The notes below the pieces were generated by a model. The model was not told the origin of the DNA and did not search any database. It saw nothing but the letters and a program-made list of their open reading frames with translations. A DNA stretch of 64,000 bases from Miltoncostaea sp963823515 (GTDB lineage Bacteria; Actinomycetota; Thermoleophilia; Miltoncostaeales; Miltoncostaeaceae): assembly GCA_963823515.1 (NCBI GenBank), contig CAWGMB010000006.1, positions 372,001 through 436,000 of the forward strand. Reading direction: 5' to 3'. Made by a program: the position numbers and the translations under genes. This document shows, piece by piece, positions 39,349-47,609 of this stretch (its first letter is position 1; each line of letters starts with the position of its first letter).

Positions 39349-41340
39349 GTGTCGACAACGCTCGCCTCGCCGGAGCTGGCCATCACGACGGTCCGCACCC
39401 TCGCCATCGACGGCGTCCAGGCGGCCAACAGCGGCCACCCCGGCGCGCCGATGGGCCTTGCTCCCGTCGGATGGACGCTCTTCTCGCGACACCTGAAGCA
39501 TTCGCCCACCGACCCCGGCTGGCCCGACCGCGACCGCTTCGTGCTCTCCGCGGGCCACGCGTCGATGCTCCTGTACGCCCTGCTCAACCTGACCGGGTAC
39601 GACCTGCCGATCGAGCAGATCGAGAAGTTCCGCCAGCTCCACTCCGAGACCCCGGGCCACCCGGAGCGCGGTGACACGCCGGGGGTCGAGATCACGACCG
39701 GCCCGCTCGGCCAGGGCTTCGCCAACGCCGTCGGGTTCGCCCTCGCCGAGGCGATGCTCGCGGCCCACTACAACCGGCCCGGCCACGACGTCGTGGACCA
39801 CCGGACCTGGTTCATCTGCTCGGACGGCGACCTGATGGAGGGCATCTCGCACGAGGCGGCCTCGATCGCCGGCTTCCTCGGGCTCGAGAAGCTGATCGGG
39901 GTCTGGGACGACAACCACATCAGCCTCGACGGACCGACCACGCTGTCGTTCGGCGAGGACGTCCCGGCGCGCTTCGCGGCCTACGGCTGGCGGGTCATCC
40001 GGGTGGAGGACGGCAACGACATCGCCGCCATCGACGCGGCCATGACCGAGGCGAGCGTCCCCGACGGACGCCCGACGCTGATCGCCTGCCGCACGCACAT
40101 CGGCTTCGGGTCGCCCAACAAGCAGGACACCTCGAGCGCCCACGGCTCACCCCTGGGCCCCGACGAGGTCGCGGCCACCAAGCGCGCCTACGGATGGCCC
40201 GAGGACGCGCAGTTCCTCGTACCGGACGAGGTGGCCGCGTGGGCTCGCGAGCTCGCCGAGCGCGGCCGCGGGCTGCAGTCCGAGTGGGACGCCCGCGTCG
40301 CCGCGTACGCCGCGGCATACCCGGCCGAGGCCGCAGAGCTCGCTCGCGTGGGCGCCGGCCGCCTGCCGGAGGGCTGGGAGGACGCCCTGCCCTCCTTCCC
40401 CGCGGGCGAGTCGATCGCCACGCGCGCATCGGCGGGCAGGGCCCTGAACGCGTTCGCGGCGGCGGTGCCGGAGCTGATCCAGGGGGCGGCCGACCTCTCG
40501 TCGTCGACGAGCACCGACCTCAAAGGGCTCGGCGTGGTCACCCGCGACGACTTCTCGGGACGCAACATCTACTACGGCGTCCGCGAGCATGCGATGGGCG
40601 CGATCACCAACGGAATCGCCGCCCACGGCGGCCTCAGACCGGTCTGCTCGACCTTCTTCACGTTCTCCGACTACATGAAGAACACGATCCGGCTGGCGGC
40701 TCTGATGCGCCTGCCCTCCGTCTTCGTCTTCACCCACGACTCGATCGCGCTCGGAGAGGACGGCCCCACCCACCAGCCGATCGAGCACCTGGCTGCCCTG
40801 CGGGCGATCCCGAACCTCGTGACCATCCGCCCCGCGGACGCGAACGAGGCGGCCGACGCCTGGCGCATCGCGATCGCGCGCACCGATGGACCCACGGTCC
40901 TGGTGCTCAGCCGCCAAGGCCTCACCACGCTGGGGGGCGCGCCGCCGGTCGCCCGTGGCGCATACGTCCTCGCCGACGGCGGCGACTGCATCCTCATCGG
41001 CACCGGCTCGGAGGTCGGGACCGCGATGGCCGCCCGCGAGATGCTCACCGGCGAGGGGATCTCCGCCCGCGTGGTGAGCATGCCCTCCTTCGAGCTCTTC
41101 CGCTCGCAGGACTCCGCCTACCGCGACGAGGTGCTGCCCCCGTCGCTCACCGCGCGGGTCGCGGTGGAGGCTGCGAGCCCCTTCGGGTGGGCCGAGTGGA
41201 CCGGACTCGACGGCGCGATCGTCGCCGTGGACCGGTTCGGGCTCTCCGCCCCGGCCCCGGAGGCGATGGCGGAGGTGGGGGTCACGCCCGAGGCCGTCGC
41301 GGCCGCCGCGCGGGCCCAGGTGCAGGCGGAAAAGCGATGA
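39349..41340 (+). CDS. tkt: transketolase
   Basis: The 663-residue enzyme has all transketolase marks: ANSGHPGAPMGLAP, GPLGQGFANAVG, the thiamine-diphosphate motif CSDGDLMEGISHEAASIAGF...D-N, GFGSPNKQDT, YYGVREHAMGAITNGIA with the catalytic Glu, and HDSIALGEDGPTHQPIEHLA. It moves two-carbon units in the pentose phosphate pathway and links to the phosphoketolase at 52 kb. GTG 39349 has AAGGAGC upstream. The gene starts the run tkt-zwf-opcA-pgl. Confidence 0.96.
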   Translation: MSTTLASPELAITTVRTLAIDGVQAANSGHPGAPMGLAPVGWTLFSRHLKHSPTDPGWPDRDRFVLSAGHASMLLYALLNLTGYDLPIEQIEKFRQLHSETPGHPERGDTPGVEITTGPLGQGFANAVGFALAEAMLAAHYNRPGHDVVDHRTWFICSDGDLMEGISHEAASIAGFLGLEKLIGVWDDNHISLDGPTTLSFGEDVPARFAAYGWRVIRVEDGNDIAAIDAAMTEASVPDGRPTLIACRTHIGFGSPNKQDTSSAHGSPLGPDEVAATKRAYGWPEDAQFLVPDEVAAWARELAERGRGLQSEWDARVAAYAAAYPAEAAELARVGAGRLPEGWEDALPSFPAGESIATRASAGRALNAFAAAVPELIQGAADLSSSTSTDLKGLGVVTRDDFSGRNIYYGVREHAMGAITNGIAAHGGLRPVCSTFFTFSDYMKNTIRLAALMRLPSVFVFTHDSIALGEDGPTHQPIEHLAALRAIPNLVTIRPADANEAADAWRIAIARTDGPTVLVLSRQGLTTLGGAPPVARGAYVLADGGDCILIGTGSEVGTAMAAREMLTGEGISARVVSMPSFELFRSQDSAYRDEVLPPSLTARVAVEAASPFGWAEWTGLDGAIVAVDRFGLSAPAPEAMAEVGVTPEAVAAAARAQVQAEKR

Positions 41341-41378
41341 ACCTCGACCTCGACATGACGGTGAGACTGGCGGCCTGA
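41337..41378 (+). other. 13-codon open frame in the tkt-zwf gap
   Basis: ATG at 41337 overlaps the tkt stop (ATGA) and encodes MNLDLDMTVRLAA before TGA. It sits where transaldolase lies in most actinobacterial tkt-tal-zwf-opcA operons. It could be a relic, a coupling peptide or chance; no transaldolase exists in the window. Confidence 0.3.
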
Positions 41379-41394
41379 GCGTGGGGGGCGGGCG

Positions 41395-42942
41395 ATGACC
41401 ACCGCCGGCGCGACCGCGTCGGCCGCCGCGCAGGCCGATCTGCGCCTCACGCGGATCGCACCGGCCGCGGTCATCGTGATCTTCGGGGCCACCGGGGATC
41501 TCACCCGGCGCAAGCTCGTCCCGGGTCTGTACTCGCTGGCCACCCAGCAGCTCCTGCCGCCGGAGACCGCGATCATCGGCGTCGCGCGCCGGGACATCGG
41601 CGACGACGAGTTCCGGACCCAGATGCGCGCCGGGCTCGAGGCCCACGGCCGCCTCCCCATCGACGAGGACGTCTGGGAGGGCTTCGCGGCCCGGTTGCGC
41701 TACCTGTCGGCCCCCTTCGACGACCGGCAGGGGTTCGAGCGGCTGCGAGCGATGCTCGAAGAGGAGGACCGCGAGCGTGGAACCGGCGGCAACCGGCTCT
41801 TCTACCTCGCCACCGCGCCGGAGTTCTTCCCGGTGATCGCCGAGAGCCTGGGCGCCGTGGGTCTGGCCGACGAGGGCGACGGCGCCGAGCGCTTCGCCCG
41901 GCTGGTGGTCGAGAAGCCGTTCGGCCACGACCTCGGATCGTCACGCCGGCTCAACACCCGCCTGGGGGCGGTGTTCCGCGAGCGGCAGGTCTACCGGATC
42001 GACCACTACCTCGGGAAGGAGACGGTCCAGAACCTGCTCGTGCTGCGCTTCGGCAACGCGATCTTCGAGCCGATCTGGAACCGGCGCTACGTCGACCACG
42101 TGCAGATCACCGTCGCGGAGGAGCTCGGGGTGGGCTCGCGGGGCGGTTACTACGACACGAGCGGCGCCCTGCTCGACATCGTCCAGAACCACATGCTCCA
42201 GGTGCTCTCGATCGTCGCGATGGAACCGCCGGCGCGGTTCGAGAGCCGCGACGTGCGTGACGAGAAGGTGAAGGTGCTGCGGGCGATCGAGCCCTTCGGC
42301 GCCGGGTCGGTGGCCCGCGACGCCGTGCGCGGTCAGTACGCGCCCGGCTGGATCGCCGGAGAGCGGGTTCCCGGCTACCGTGAGGAGAAGGGCGTCGATC
42401 CGGAGTCGAACACCGACACCTTCGTCGCCATGCGCGTCACGGTCGACAACTGGAGGTGGTCCGGCACGCCCTTCTACCTGCGCACCGGCAAGCGCCTGCC
42501 GCGCCGGGCCACGGAGGTGGCGATCCAGTTCAAGCAGGCGCCCCACCTGCCCTTCGCCGACTCGGCCGTCGACGGCGGCGCGCCGAACCTCCTGATCCTC
42601 CGGATCCAGCCGGACGAGGGCGCCTCCCTGCGCTTCCTGGCCAAGGTGCCCGGCCCGCAGATCGACCTGCGCGCGGTGAGCATGGACTTCACGTACGGCA
42701 ACTCCTTCCTGCGCAGCTCGCCGGAGGCCTACGAACGCCTGCTCCTCGACGCCCTGCTCGGGGACTCCTCCCTCTTCGCGCGCTGGGACGAGGTGGAGCG
42801 GGCCTGGGAGATCATGCAGGGACTCCTCGAGAGCTGGTCGGCCGAGCCGGGGCCGTACCCGAACTACGAGGCGGGCTCGTGGGGCCCCGATGCGGCCGAC
42901 GCGCTGATGGCGCGCGACGGCCGCGAGTGGCGGCGCCCGTGA
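41395..42942 (+). CDS. zwf: glucose-6-phosphate 1-dehydrogenase
   Basis: The 515-residue protein has the NADP site IFGATGDLTRRKLVPGLY and the signature RIDHYLGKETVQNL with the catalytic His-Asp region, then EKPFGHDLGSSRRLN and GKRLPRRATEV. It oxidises glucose-6-phosphate, making NADPH. The start ATG 41395 lies 17 bp after the 13-codon frame. The stop overlaps opcA (GTGA). Confidence 0.97.
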   Translation: MTTAGATASAAAQADLRLTRIAPAAVIVIFGATGDLTRRKLVPGLYSLATQQLLPPETAIIGVARRDIGDDEFRTQMRAGLEAHGRLPIDEDVWEGFAARLRYLSAPFDDRQGFERLRAMLEEEDRERGTGGNRLFYLATAPEFFPVIAESLGAVGLADEGDGAERFARLVVEKPFGHDLGSSRRLNTRLGAVFRERQVYRIDHYLGKETVQNLLVLRFGNAIFEPIWNRRYVDHVQITVAEELGVGSRGGYYDTSGALLDIVQNHMLQVLSIVAMEPPARFESRDVRDEKVKVLRAIEPFGAGSVARDAVRGQYAPGWIAGERVPGYREEKGVDPESNTDTFVAMRVTVDNWRWSGTPFYLRTGKRLPRRATEVAIQFKQAPHLPFADSAVDGGAPNLLILRIQPDEGASLRFLAKVPGPQIDLRAVSMDFTYGNSFLRSSPEAYERLLLDALLGDSSLFARWDEVERAWEIMQGLLESWSAEPGPYPNYEAGSWGPDAADALMARDGREWRRP

Positions 42943-43967
42943 GGACGCCCGCGCCCGACCCGCCGGTCGCCGCCTGGGACGGCGCGGGGGTGAGCATCGC
43001 GCAGGTGCTCGACCGCCTCGCGGAGCAGCGGCGCCCCTCGGACGGGCCGCCGCTCAACCTGGCGGGCGTGCTGAACCTCGTCGTCCCGGTGCCCGATGGC
43101 GACGACGTCAACGCCATGCGCGCGATGATCGAAGGCCTCGCCGGCCACCAGCCCTCGCGGGCGGTCCTCCTGGTGGAGTCGGACGTGGGCGAGGGCATCG
43201 ACGCCACCGTCAGCACCAGCTGCCGCTGGACCGGGGGGGCCGCGAGCGTCTGCGTCGAGATGGTCGTGCTCTGGGTGCGCGGCGAGGGACGCGCGGGCGA
43301 CGCGAGCGCGATCCGACCCCTGCTGCGCTCCGACCTGCCCACCGTGCTCTGGTGGCCGGGCGCGCCCGACCCCTCCCCGGAGGGCCCCCTCGCGCGCCTG
43401 GCGCGCCTCGCCGACCGCATCGTCACCGAGTCGGGCCGCGACGACGACGGCGTCGCGGCCGTCGCGCGGCTCGCGGCGTGGGCCGCCGGCGCGCGCGCCG
43501 CGGTCACCGATCTCGCGTGGGCCGCGATCACCCCCTGGCGCCAGCTCGTGGCCCAGATGATCGACGTCCGCGAGATCGCCGCAGCCGACGCCGGACCGGT
43601 GCGCGCGGTGATCACCCACCCCGAGGCGGGGCCGACGGTCGAGGCCCTCCTGCTGGCGGGCTGGCTGCGGGATCTGGCGCGCGAGCGTCTGGATCTCTCG
43701 CTGCGCGCCGCGCCGGGCGACGCCGCCGTGCTGGGCGTCGACCTCGGCCTGACCGCGCGCGCGCGGCGCATCACGATCGCGCGCATGCCGGGTCGCCAGG
43801 CCGCGACGGTGTGCGTCACCCAGACCGGCCGCGAGGGGCCCGACCGCGCCCTGCCCCTCCCCGTGTCCGACCGCGGCCGGCTGCTGGCCGGGGAGCTCGA
43901 GCTCCAGCGCCGCGACCACGCATTCGAGAGAGCCCTGACATTCGCCGCGGAGGTGGCCCACCGATGA
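42939..43967 (+). CDS. opcA: glucose-6-phosphate dehydrogenase assembly protein OpcA
   Basis: The 342-residue protein reads LNLAGVLNLVVPVPDGDDVN, PSRAVLLVESDVGEGIDATV, LLRSDLPTVLWWPGAPDPSP and TDLAWAAITPWRQLVAQMID, the OpcA pattern. OpcA is needed for full activity of the dehydrogenase, whose gene overlaps it upstream by 4 bp (GTGA). It has no catalytic motif. The pairing is typical of actinobacteria and cyanobacteria. Confidence 0.93.
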   Translation: MRTPAPDPPVAAWDGAGVSIAQVLDRLAEQRRPSDGPPLNLAGVLNLVVPVPDGDDVNAMRAMIEGLAGHQPSRAVLLVESDVGEGIDATVSTSCRWTGGAASVCVEMVVLWVRGEGRAGDASAIRPLLRSDLPTVLWWPGAPDPSPEGPLARLARLADRIVTESGRDDDGVAAVARLAAWAAGARAAVTDLAWAAITPWRQLVAQMIDVREIAAADAGPVRAVITHPEAGPTVEALLLAGWLRDLARERLDLSLRAAPGDAAVLGVDLGLTARARRITIARMPGRQAATVCVTQTGREGPDRALPLPVSDRGRLLAGELELQRRDHAFERALTFAAEVAHR

Positions 43968-44695
43968 ACGACGCGACAGAGATCATGGTCGTGGCCGATC
44001 TGTCCGCCCTCGCCGACGAGGCCGCGGCGCGCATCGAGCGCGTCGCCCTCGACACCCCGCCAGGGGGCCGTGCCACGATCGCCCTCGCGGGCGGCGGCAC
44101 GCCGAAGGCCGCCTACCAGCAACTGGCCGGGCGCTGCCCCCCGTGGGGGCGGGTGGAGTTCTACTTCGGCGACGAGCGCTGCGTGCCGCCGGACGCGGAG
44201 GGCTCGAACTACGGGATGGCCCGTGAGGCCCTGCTCGACCGTCTCCCGCTGCGCCCCGCGCAGGTGCACCGCGTGCTCGGGGAGCTGCCGCCCGATGAGG
44301 GTGCGCTCCGACTCGAGGGGGACCTGCGCGCGTCCGTGCCCGGGAGCCCGTTCCCGGCGTTCGACCTGATGCTGCTGGGAATGGGCCCGGACGGCCACAC
44401 CGCCTCGCTCTTTCCCGGGTCCGCCGAGGTGGAGGAGTCCCAGCGGCTCGCCGTGCCGGTCCACCGGCCGGAGATGCCCCAGCCCTGGCGGGTCTCGATG
44501 ACGCTGCCCGTCATCAACGCCTCGCGGCAGATCCTGATGTTGGTCAGCGGCCTCGCGAAGGCGCCCATGGTGCGGCGGGCGATCGCCGGCGACCAGGACA
44601 TCCCCGCCGGGCGCCTGCGCCCCGCGGGCCGGATGACCTGGCTGCTCACCGAGGACGCCGCATCGGAACTGGAGCGCCCCGACAACGACGACTGA
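43964..44695 (+). CDS. pgl: 6-phosphogluconolactonase
   Basis: The 243-residue protein has ATIALAGGGTPKAAYQQLAG, VEFYFGDERCVPPDAEGSNY, and LMLLGMGPDGHTASLFPGSA with catalytic His in DGHTAS. It hydrolyses 6-phosphogluconolactone, the product of Zwf. ATG 43964 overlaps the opcA stop (ATGA). Gluconate-6-phosphate dehydrogenase is not next to it. Confidence 0.95.
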   Translation: MNDATEIMVVADLSALADEAAARIERVALDTPPGGRATIALAGGGTPKAAYQQLAGRCPPWGRVEFYFGDERCVPPDAEGSNYGMAREALLDRLPLRPAQVHRVLGELPPDEGALRLEGDLRASVPGSPFPAFDLMLLGMGPDGHTASLFPGSAEVEESQRLAVPVHRPEMPQPWRVSMTLPVINASRQILMLVSGLAKAPMVRRAIAGDQDIPAGRLRPAGRMTWLLTEDAASELERPDNDD

Positions 44696-44808
44696 GCGAG
44701 GCGGCCGGCGGCGCACTCGCGGAGGAGGCCGATGGGCCACCGCCTCGCCCCGCCGCGCGACCGGCGCCTCCATGCCCGCGCTGCCGAGCCTCGCGGCCGG
44801 CGAGCCGG

Positions 44809-46725
44809 TCACTCCCGGGGGCGGCTGACCGAGGCGGCCGGCACCCCGCCGCCCCCGAGTGCCCGCAGGGCGTTGAGGATGACCGCCACGTCGATCACCT
44901 CCTGGAGCAGCGCCCCCGCGACCGGCGGGATGTAACCGAAGGCTGCGACGACCATCGCCAGGATGCTCAGCGACATGCCCACGATCACGCTCTGGCGGGC
45001 GATGTGGAGCGAGCGCCGGCCGATGGCGATGGCGTCGGCGACCCGCTCCACGCGGTCGAGAGGGATGACGACGTCGGCGGCCTCCGACGAGACCGTGGCG
45101 CCGCCGAAGGCCATCGCGATCCCCACGTCGGCCGCGGCAAGCGCGGGGGCGTCGTTGATGCCGTCGCCGACCATGACGACCGGCCGGGTGACCGGGCCGA
45201 CCTGCATCGCGCGCACGATGTCCACCTTGCCCTGGGGATCCAGGTCGCCGTAGGCCCCATCCACCCCGAGCCGGTCCCCGACCTCGGCGACGGCGTCGGA
45301 CGCGTCGCCGCTGAGTATGGCGACCGTCTCCACCCCGGCCTGGCGCAGCCGGGAGATCGACTCGGCTGCGCCCGGGCGCAGCGAGTCGGCGAGGACGAGG
45401 ATGCCGGCGAGCCGGCCGTCCACCCCAACGAGCACCCGGCTGTGCCCGCCGTCGAGCGCCGCGCCGTCCGCGCCGTCCGCGCACTCGCGCTGCCGCAGCC
45501 AGCGGGAGCTCCCCGCCGTGACGCGCAGGCCGTCGACCCGGCCCTCGATCCCCATCCCCGCACCCTCGAGGACATCCTGCGGCATCGCGAGGGCCAGGCC
45601 GCGCGCGCGGGCCGCCTCGACGATCGCGTGGCCGATGACGTTGGGCGACATCTGCTCCAGGGAGGCGACCAGGCGCAGGAGCTCGTCGGGGGCGATCTCG
45701 CCGGCGGAGGTGACCCCGTCGATCGCCGGCGTTCCGGTCGTGAGGGTCCCGGTCTTGTCGAGCAGTACCACCCGGGCGCGGCCGAGCTGCTCGATCGCGC
45801 CCGAGCCCTTGGCGATGATGCCGCGCCGGGCCGCGCGCGAGAGCCCCGAGACGAGCGCCACCGGCGCGGCGAGGATCAGGGGGCAGGGGGTGGCGACGAC
45901 GAGGACCGCGAGGCCGCGCACGGGGTCGCCGCTGAGCGCCCACGCGGCGGCGGCGAGGACCAGCGTCACGGGCAGGAAGACCACCGCGTATCGGTCGGCC
46001 ATGCGGACGAAGGGGGCCTGCTGCGACTCGGCCTGGCGGACGAGCCGCACGAGAGCTGCGTAGGCGCTCTCGGACGCCGGGCGGGTGGCGCGGAGGTCGA
46101 ACGCCGAGCCCGCGTTGGCGGTGCCGCTGCGCACGGCCGAGCCGGCGGGGTGCAGCACCGGCAGGGGCTCGCCGGTCAGCGCCGACTCGTCGAGCACCGC
46201 CTCCTCACCCTCGATCGTGCCGTCGACCGGCAGGACCTCGCCGGCGCGGACGATGAGCACGTCGCCGGGGACGACCTCCTCGACGCCGACCCGCTCGATG
46301 GCGTCGCCACGGCGCCGCTGCGCGAAGGCCGGGGCGCGCGCGAGCAGGGCCGACAGCTCGCGGCGGGCCCGGCGGCCCGCGGCATCCTCGAGGGCCATCC
46401 CGCCGGAGAGCATCAACGCGACGATCGCGCCCGCCAGGTACTCGCCGAGGGCGAGCGCGGCCGCGATCGCGATCAGCGCGATCAGGTCGACGCCCAAGCG
46501 GCGGCGCAGGAGGGCGACCACCACCGACCACGTGAGCGGGATCAGGATCACGGCCGCCGACAGCGCCCAGACCGCGCGGCCGGCCTCCTCGTGATCCGCC
46601 CGGTACAGGACCGCCCCGGCGAGGATCGCCAGGAGCTGCCCGGCGGCCAGCGCGTTCGTGCCGGCGGCCGCCCACCACACCCGCAGCCGGGCGACCGGGC
46701 CCTGCGGCGCCCCGGAGGGGCTCAC
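44809..46725 (-). CDS. P1-type heavy-metal-like cation ATPase
   Basis: The 638-residue ATPase has eight predicted transmembrane helices, the ion motif VVATPCPLILAAPVA (TPC), the phosphorylation site DKTGTLTTG, the actuator TGES-type ALTGEPLP and the hinge VGDGINDAPALA. It lacks N-terminal CxxC or His metal-binding domains and the usual HP motif (SPNVIGHAIVEAA). This matches a metal-ATPase branch without regulatory domains. GTG 46725 overlaps the stop of the CBS-GTPase gene (GTGA), so the three-gene run TreT-like, CBS-GTPase, ATPase is one translational unit. Ion unknown. Confidence 0.88.
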   Translation of the reverse strand: MSPSGAPQGPVARLRVWWAAAGTNALAAGQLLAILAGAVLYRADHEEAGRAVWALSAAVILIPLTWSVVVALLRRRLGVDLIALIAIAAALALGEYLAGAIVALMLSGGMALEDAAGRRARRELSALLARAPAFAQRRRGDAIERVGVEEVVPGDVLIVRAGEVLPVDGTIEGEEAVLDESALTGEPLPVLHPAGSAVRSGTANAGSAFDLRATRPASESAYAALVRLVRQAESQQAPFVRMADRYAVVFLPVTLVLAAAAWALSGDPVRGLAVLVVATPCPLILAAPVALVSGLSRAARRGIIAKGSGAIEQLGRARVVLLDKTGTLTTGTPAIDGVTSAGEIAPDELLRLVASLEQMSPNVIGHAIVEAARARGLALAMPQDVLEGAGMGIEGRVDGLRVTAGSSRWLRQRECADGADGAALDGGHSRVLVGVDGRLAGILVLADSLRPGAAESISRLRQAGVETVAILSGDASDAVAEVGDRLGVDGAYGDLDPQGKVDIVRAMQVGPVTRPVVMVGDGINDAPALAAADVGIAMAFGGATVSSEAADVVIPLDRVERVADAIAIGRRSLHIARQSVIVGMSLSILAMVVAAFGYIPPVAGALLQEVIDVAVILNALRALGGGGVPAASVSRPRE

Positions 46726-47609
46726 CCTCGGAGCTCGAACGCGCGGCCCTCGAGCCAGCGCGACCACGCGTCGAGCCCGCGGTCGTCGTGCCCGGCGGCG
46801 ACGGCGAACGTGTGGAGGCCGGCGCACCGGCCGCGGAGCGCGCGCAGGGCGTCCTCGGTGTCCATCTCGGGCGCCTCGTCGGCGCGGGTGACGACGAGCG
46901 CGCCGACGTCGCGGAGTCGCTCGGGCGAAAGACCGGCCAGCTCGGAGACCGGCACGACCGCGACGCGGACGTCCTCGCCGACGTCGCCCATCGCGTCGTG
47001 GGGCCCGTCGCGGTCCTCGACGAGGATCAGCTGGGCGTCGGAGAGCTTGCCCACGGCCCGGCGCAGGCCGATCCTGCGGTCGATCTCGGGCGCGTCGAGG
47101 CCGCGGCCGCCCGCGAGCGCCGCGACCTCGCCCGCCGCCGGAGCGTTGCCCTGGATGATCGCGGCGTCCACGCGGCCCAGCAGGGACAGCGTGCGCATCA
47201 GCAGCGTGGTCTTGCCGCAGCCCGCAGGGCCGGCCAGTCGCACGACGGCGGGACGCGGATGGCGCCGCCCGATGCCCCGGTCCACCGCGGCGCGCACCAG
47301 GGCCCGCAGGTCGGATCGCGTGAGGACGCCGGCGGGGGCGTCCTCATCCCACACGAGCACCGCCTCCGCCCCGCCGATGAGGGCGTCGAGCGCGTCGGCC
47401 GCCGGGGCGGTGACCGGCATCTGGTGTACGCGCTCCGGCCCCAGCATGACGAGCGGTCCCTCGTCGGTGGCGATCCAGATCCCCACGAGGCGCCCCCCGT
47501 CCACCACCGGGAGGTGGCGGACGTGGCCGACCTCCATCAGCCGGCGGACGTCGGCCGAGCGCTCTCCGACCACGATGGGCCGGCAGCTCATGATGTCGCC
47601 GACCCTCAC
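46722..47609 (-). CDS. CBS-pair / HypB-CobW-type GTPase fusion
   Basis: The 295-residue protein has two CBS domains (about 1-110; MSCRPIVVGERSADVRRLME, MPVTAPAADALDALIGGAEA) followed by a P-loop GTPase domain with LAGPAGCGKTTLLMRTL (about 125-140), GNAPAAGEVAAL, LILVEDRDGPHD and VGALVVTRADEAPEMD. This is the HypB/UreG/CobW pattern of metal-cofactor GTPases, though the N-terminal metal-binding histidine stretch of HypB is absent. The CBS part should bind adenosine nucleotides. It overlaps both neighbours by 4 bp. Likely an energy-sensing partner of the P-type ATPase. Confidence 0.75.
   Translation of the reverse strand: MRVGDIMSCRPIVVGERSADVRRLMEVGHVRHLPVVDGGRLVGIWIATDEGPLVMLGPERVHQMPVTAPAADALDALIGGAEAVLVWDEDAPAGVLTRSDLRALVRAAVDRGIGRRHPRPAVVRLAGPAGCGKTTLLMRTLSLLGRVDAAIIQGNAPAAGEVAALAGGRGLDAPEIDRRIGLRRAVGKLSDAQLILVEDRDGPHDAMGDVGEDVRVAVVPVSELAGLSPERLRDVGALVVTRADEAPEMDTEDALRALRGRCAGLHTFAVAAGHDDRGLDAWSRWLEGRAFELRG

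Noticed and set aside
36928..40143. A 1071-codon reverse frame covering guaB and half of transketolase
   Set aside because: Only the last 150 codons (the lipoprotein) are credible; the rest mirrors two clear forward genes.
42812..45943. A 1043-codon reverse frame across opcA, pgl and part of the P-type ATPase
   Set aside because: It passes through genes with strong family matches in other frames and shows low-complexity Arg/Gly composition.
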